64,000 nt of DNA from JAFKFJ01 sp963786445 (GTDB taxonomy: Bacteria; Pseudomonadota; Alphaproteobacteria; Acetobacterales; Acetobacteraceae), in the NCBI GenBank assembly GCA_963786445.1, contig CAWAZU010000005.1:124001-188000 (forward strand). The letters run 5' to 3'. Shown here in pieces: positions 60,505 through 64,000 of the stretch. Both the position numbers and the translations under genes were made by a program. The notes beneath the pieces were generated by a model. It made no database searches. It was not told where the DNA came from and was given only the letters and a program-made list of their open reading frames with translations. Within the stretch, counting starts at the first letter, position 1, and the number at the start of each line of letters is the position of its first letter.

Positions 60505-60936
60505 TCAGGTCACGCTGCTGGGCGGGACCATGCCGAGAACGTAAAGGCCCCTGGACAGGCACTCGTGCAGGTCGGGCTCGTCCATGAGGGCAGCCACAAT
60601 ATCCGCATCCCGGAGCGGTGAAGCCTGGGCAAGGGCCTGCTCCCACTGCCCGGCGGCGAACCTCTCCCTCCCGATCTCCATGACGGTCCAAACGGACTGA
60701 AGAATATCGCGCGGCAGGCTCACGATCCCTTCCCGCAGGGCGACGAACTCGGGCTTGCTTGCCAGGACGCTGTCCAACATCACGTCATGCGCCGGATTGT
60801 GCGGGCCGCGTCCCGGCTTCGGCTCGCCGAGTGCCGTTGGCGGGACCTTCTCGATCAGACGCTCGCGTGCCTGGCGCGCATCGGCGGCCAGCTCCGCGAT
60901 CCGGTACACCTCAAGGGCATCAAGCTCATGCAGCAT
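60505..60936 (-). CDS. DUF3775-like protein, copy 2
   Basis: This 143-aa paralogue of 41189-41620 is the same length, with the same HELDALE start, the GEPKPGRGPHNP motif and the end LLDEPDL-like EPDLHECLSRGLYVLGMVPP. It is convergent to the hibernation-factor gene with no gap and lies just after a YidB-like gene, forming a two-gene operon. No FixK-type box was seen upstream. Confidence 0.65.
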   Translation of the reverse strand: MLHELDALEVYRIAELAADARQARERLIEKVPPTALGEPKPGRGPHNPAHDVMLDSVLASKPEFVALREGIVSLPRDILQSVWTVMEIGRERFAAGQWEQALAQASPLRDADIVAALMDEPDLHECLSRGLYVLGMVPPSSVT

Positions 60937-60951
60937 GGGAAATCCCTCGCA

Positions 60952-61317
60952 TCAGGCAGTCACGCCGGAGCCACCTTGAGCCTTCGGCGCGCTTTGCCGC
61001 ATCGTGCGATGCACGGCCGCCGGCAGCAGGCGCGCGAGGCGGGGAAGAAACTTGCCGGTCGGCAGGTCGGCCAATGTCGCCAGGTCTTGCACCCGTTCCC
61101 GGCCCAGAATGTGCGCGAGGTCGTCCGCGCCGATCGGCAGACTCGGCCCGCGGCTGCTCCAGGACGCCATGACGTGGCCGAAACCGGCCTGCGCGAACCG
61201 GTCCGCCAGCTCCAGCAAGGAGCCCCGTTCACCGCCCAGCAGCTCCTCCAGGACGGTCGCGAAGGGCGTGCGGTCTTCCTCCTGCCAACCTGCGACGCTA
61301 TTCTGCGAGGCGACCAT
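60952..61317 (-). CDS. YidB/DUF937-like protein
   Basis: The 121-aa product resembles YidB (DUF937): VLEELLGGERGSLLELADRF, AGFGHVMASWSSRGPSLPIG and LAHILGRERVQDLATLAD. Family members are small proteins of unknown function. The track upstream of ATG 61317 is open but looks non-coding, so 61317 is chosen. It is 15 nt upstream of DUF3775-like copy 2. Confidence 0.7.
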   Translation of the reverse strand: MVASQNSVAGWQEEDRTPFATVLEELLGGERGSLLELADRFAQAGFGHVMASWSSRGPSLPIGADDLAHILGRERVQDLATLADLPTGKFLPRLARLLPAAVHRTMRQSAPKAQGGSGVTA

Positions 61318-61555
61318 CTCGATCTTCTTTCCCGCACGTCCGCGGGAGAGCTTAGCTGGCGCCGATCGCGACCAGACCTTCCTCCAGATCATGCGAAACT
61401 CGAGACACCCCGAGCAAGACCGCACGATCAGCGGGCAGGGGAACGCTTCGACTCCCGGTGCCTCCGTCCCACCCCCAACCGGCCGACCCTCCGCCGAACA
61501 CTGGGACGCCATGAGCTCCCCGTCCATCCCCTGGCACGGCCGACGCAAGCCCACA

Positions 61556-61945
61556 CTAATCCAAAGAATTTCGAAATTTCACGGCGCTGAGCGTAAGCAT
61601 CCCGGTGCCGAGCAAGGCCATCGCCAGCAGATCAGGCCAGAGCAGGCCGACGCCCAACCCGTTGAGAAAGACCGCCCGGATGACAACCAGAAAATAGCGG
61701 AGCGGGTTGATCAGGGTGAACCATTGTAAGATCTTCGGCATGGCCGATAGCGGAAAGGCAAACCCCGATAGGATGAACAACGGATTGACCAGAAAGAAAT
61801 TGAGTGCGAATGCCTGCTGCTGGGTGCGCGAGAGGGTGGATAGCAAGCCCAGTCCGAGCGCCGCCAGCAGCATAATCAGCGGGTTGCCGACGAACGGGTC
61901 GTGAAACCAGAGCACGCCGATCGGTGCCGCGCCGGCGGCGGCCAG
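61556..61945 (-). pseudogene. ABC-2 type permease C-terminal fragment
   Basis: About 130 codons contain several membrane segments typical of ABC-2 (YhhJ/drug export) permeases: LSRTQQQAFALNFFLVNPLF, FILSGFAFPLSAMP, LRYFLVVIRAVFLNGLG and LWPDLLAMALLGTGML. The N-terminal two thirds are missing, and a short internal deletion precedes LSRTQQQ. No ATPase gene is adjacent. Confidence 0.7.
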
Positions 61946-62081
61946 GCGCTGCAAACCCTGCACGAAAACAACGAGCGCGCTGTCCCAGTGGCCAAGGTCG
62001 GTTACGTCAAAGCAAAGGCGCGTCCGCGCCGCGGCAGGCGCCACTCAGGCGGGCGCGACGGCGCAGGCGCGAAGCTGCGGT

Positions 62082-62750
62082 TCAGGGTTCCACCCGCAAA
62101 TCGTGCACCACCACTTCGGTCACCCCGGGTGCCGCCCAGGCGGCACGTTCGGCAAGATCGCGCTCCCACCAGGTCCGCACCCGGCCCCGCAGCGTGACCC
62201 GCCCGCTTTGCGTGGTGACGCGCACCCCTTCGGCCTCCAGCTCGACGCCGCGACGCAGGGCCGCTTCGATCTTCTGCTTCACCAGGTCCGGGTCCGCGGC
62301 TGGTCCCAATGCAGGGACCAACCGGATCAGATTGAACACACCGCGCACCCCGCCAAGCCTTCGCACCGCTGTCTCCGCGGCGGTGCGCTGAAACTGGTGC
62401 GCCACGTCGCCGGTCAGCGTCACCACGCCGTGCTCGACCTTCACCTTGATGCGGTCTTCCGGTACTTCGACGTCCCAAGCCAGGATCCGCAAGACGCGCT
62501 CGGCGATCTCGTCGTCGGCGTGGCGCTGGTGGTTGGGCAGGCGGATTTCGATCTCCTCGGCGATGGCACGGACACCGCGGACGCTCCCGGCAGCGCGCTC
62601 CGCCGCCGCCTTCGCCGCGAAGCTCTCGACAAAGCCAGTGAGGGTGACGATCCCGTCCCTGACGGCGACGCCGATATGGGTCGGGTCGACGCCCGGCTCC
62701 CATTCCAGCTGGGCGATCACGTCCGCTCGCAAAGTCTCGTCGTCGAACAT
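62082..62750 (-). CDS. BON-domain protein, three BON repeats
   Basis: The 222-aa product has three BON domains at about residues 5-70 (IGVAVRDGIVTLTGFVESFA), 78-145 (IKVKVEHGVVTLTGDVAHQF) and 152-220 (VRVTTQSGRVTLRGRVRTWW). It has no signal peptide. BON domains bind phospholipid or other ligands and are common in stress-induced proteins. A FixK-type box lies 59 nt upstream of ATG 62750. Confidence 0.88.
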   Translation of the reverse strand: MFDDETLRADVIAQLEWEPGVDPTHIGVAVRDGIVTLTGFVESFAAKAAAERAAGSVRGVRAIAEEIEIRLPNHQRHADDEIAERVLRILAWDVEVPEDRIKVKVEHGVVTLTGDVAHQFQRTAAETAVRRLGGVRGVFNLIRLVPALGPAADPDLVKQKIEAALRRGVELEAEGVRVTTQSGRVTLRGRVRTWWERDLAERAAWAAPGVTEVVVHDLRVEP

Positions 62751-62808
62751 TGTCCGTCTCCCGTGTCCAGTCAGAGAAACATCCTGTGACGCGAGAAGGG
62801 TCGCGACC

Positions 62809-62822
62809 TTGACACAGATCAA
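62809..62822. promoter_or_regulatory. FNR/FixK-type box upstream of the BON gene
   Basis: TTGACACAGATCAA, perfect TTGAYN4RTCAA match, 59 nt upstream of the minus-strand BON start. Confidence 0.8.
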
Positions 62823-62956
62823 ATGCAATGTGTCCCCTTGGCGCATGTCACTGATTGCCGGTCAGACGCAGGCTTCGACCTTTGTCATGCTGGCCTTCGC
62901 CGGCCAGGGTGTCGTTTAAGTGCTGCGCGAACGCGGGCCGATCTGGGGCTCGCGTC

Positions 62957-63463
62957 CTATCTCCCCGCCAACTCGATAACCATGGCATGCATCGCCTTGG
63001 TCCGCAGGGGAAACACCCGCAAACAGACCACCGGGATGCCAACGGTCCAGCAGGTCGCCAGCAATCCCAGCAGATCGACAACCGGACGGCTCGCCAGGAT
63101 GGTCTTGCGAATATCGAGCGCCGCCGCGCTCACTAACGACAGGCCATTCGAAGACGCTTGCAGAAGGCTCCGGCCGATGGACGTGCCGAAGGAATTGAGC
63201 GCCGCCTGCTCGGCGGCGTCCTGACCGGACAAGTTCTTGAACCGGGCTTGGTCCCGCCACACGAACTCAACGCGCTCGCCGATTAGCGCCTTGGGGGAAA
63301 TGCCCAAATTGCGCGCAAGCGCAAAGCGCAACTCCGCGCGCGCAGATGGAACGGCAGCCGCCTCCTCGTTCCACCACCCCGGCCAGGCCGCGTTGATTGC
63401 CGCATTGCTGAATCCCGCGTTGCGAAGCCCACGCCGGAGTGCATCGGTGTTTCGGTCAGCCAT
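62957..63463 (-). pseudogene. N-terminal part of an XRE/ImmA-type (COG2856-like) protein
   Basis: 168 codons from ATG 63463 resemble the N-terminal regulatory part of ImmA/IrrE-family proteins: RRGLRNAGFSNAAINAAWPG, ARAELRFALARNLGISPKAL and GIPVVCLRVFPLRTKAMHAM. The stop falls exactly where the metallopeptidase HExxH domain should begin, so the protease half is missing. Likely truncated. Confidence 0.55.
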
Positions 63464-64000
63464 CAATGCCACCGAAACCGACCGACGAAGCCCATGCGTG
63501 AAATGAGAGCTAGCCCTGCGAAACGCGGCCAACGGGGCAAAGACGTCACTGGCGAAGCGGAGCCCGTCGCGCATATGCTGCGCACGGGTGGTTGCGGTCC
63601 ACATCAGGCTGCTTGTCCAACTCGGTCTCGACAACCCGTTGGAATCACATCCTCCGTGACCACCCAACCTCCATTCCGCCAGCGTTCAGAGACAGCCTCT
63701 GACTACGCTCGGTTGTCGGCGCGCGGATGGCAGATGCCTGCTACCGCCCGCCCGCTTTCGTTGCAGCGGCCTCACAATAAAGCTGGCCCCACCTGATTGC
63801 AGATGGCACTTACTCGTTACGGTCTGGACGGTTGATGGCAGTCCTGGGAATGTCCGCAATGGGTCGGAAGCGGCCCTCCCCGGCTGAAAGGCGGTCGTAC
63901 AGGCGAGCCAACCATCCAACCGGTCAAAACCTCTGTGCAGAGGTACTAGCCCACCTTATTCGCCGGCATGGCAGCAATTCGCTGGCGGGCGTCGCATAAG
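63464..64000. other. right edge, no gene recognised
   Basis: The minus-strand frame of the ImmA-like ORF stays open upstream to 63667 without a family match. The last 330 nt have lower GC, no long ORF and no recognisable motif. Confidence 0.4.

Noticed and set aside
1..64000. CRISPR arrays or rRNA genes
   Set aside because: No regularly spaced direct repeats and no rRNA-like sequence were seen; only one tRNA.

Overview
The window is GC-rich, densely packed bacterial DNA. Gene content (BCAM0308-type protein, archease/RtcB, FixK-type boxes, BrnT/BrnA, DUF3726 next to an Ldh2 enzyme, lipB beside cobO) points to an alphaproteobacterium, perhaps in the Rhodospirillales/Acetobacterales. That placement is inferred from gene families, not from a marker gene.

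Region A (0-18 kb) is mostly housekeeping and accessory metabolism. A BrnT/BrnA toxin-antitoxin pair comes first. A translationally coupled row follows: M19 dipeptidase with a 5' frameshift, Ldh2 dehydrogenase, a 538-aa unknown, DUF3726, then a SABATH methyltransferase. A 26-aa small ORF sits between two strong hairpins. Next come a BMP-type binding protein, lipB-cobO, a RelE/HigB-HigA pair inserted before cobQ, an 834-aa membrane protein, a PhyH oxygenase, tRNA-Val(CAC) and a three-gene sugar operon (DUF4432, TIM-barrel isomerase, Gfo/Idh/MocA).

Region B (18-29 kb) is accessory. It holds a SNF2-type helicase overlapping a zinc-ribbon partner, then a scrapyard of fragments (integrase, LivH, IS1380 transposase). 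A three-gene cluster of unknown function follows, ending in a beta-propeller/ASH-repeat protein with a cysteine-rich tail. Then come an IS21 remnant fused in frame to a piece of an SRAP gene and a frameshifted PolX fragment.

Region C (29-63 kb) appears to be a low-oxygen/stress island. Nine perfect palindromes of the form TTGAYN4RTCAA (FNR/FixK class) lie between 35.7 and 62.8 kb, nearly all just upstream of operons. Genes near these boxes encode a GroEL paralogue, an APH-like kinase, nicotinate phosphoribosyltransferase, a B12-dependent ribonucleotide reductase, PRPP synthetase, a phosphoribosyltransferase and an alpha/beta hydrolase. Others encode archease, RtcB RNA ligase, a helix-hairpin-helix protein, DUF3775-like proteins, an MBL hydrolase, CapA, a ligase-ACP-acyltransferase fusion, acetyl-CoA synthetase with pyruvate dehydrogenase E1/E2 and an ACP, a BCAM0308 protein and a BON protein. 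A universal stress protein and an RMD1/DUF155 protein flank a one-mismatch box. The archease-RtcB-(insert)-DUF3775 module occurs twice. In the second copy rtcB has lost 340 nt and two metal-binding motifs, and the insert is a hibernation-factor/cold-shock fusion.

Taken together, region C looks like a coordinated programme for survival at low oxygen: oxygen-independent dNTP synthesis, NAD and PRPP supply, acetyl-CoA generation, RNA repair, ribosome hibernation and protein folding. An intact IS21 element (54.6-57.1 kb) and several truncated genes show the island has been rearranged.
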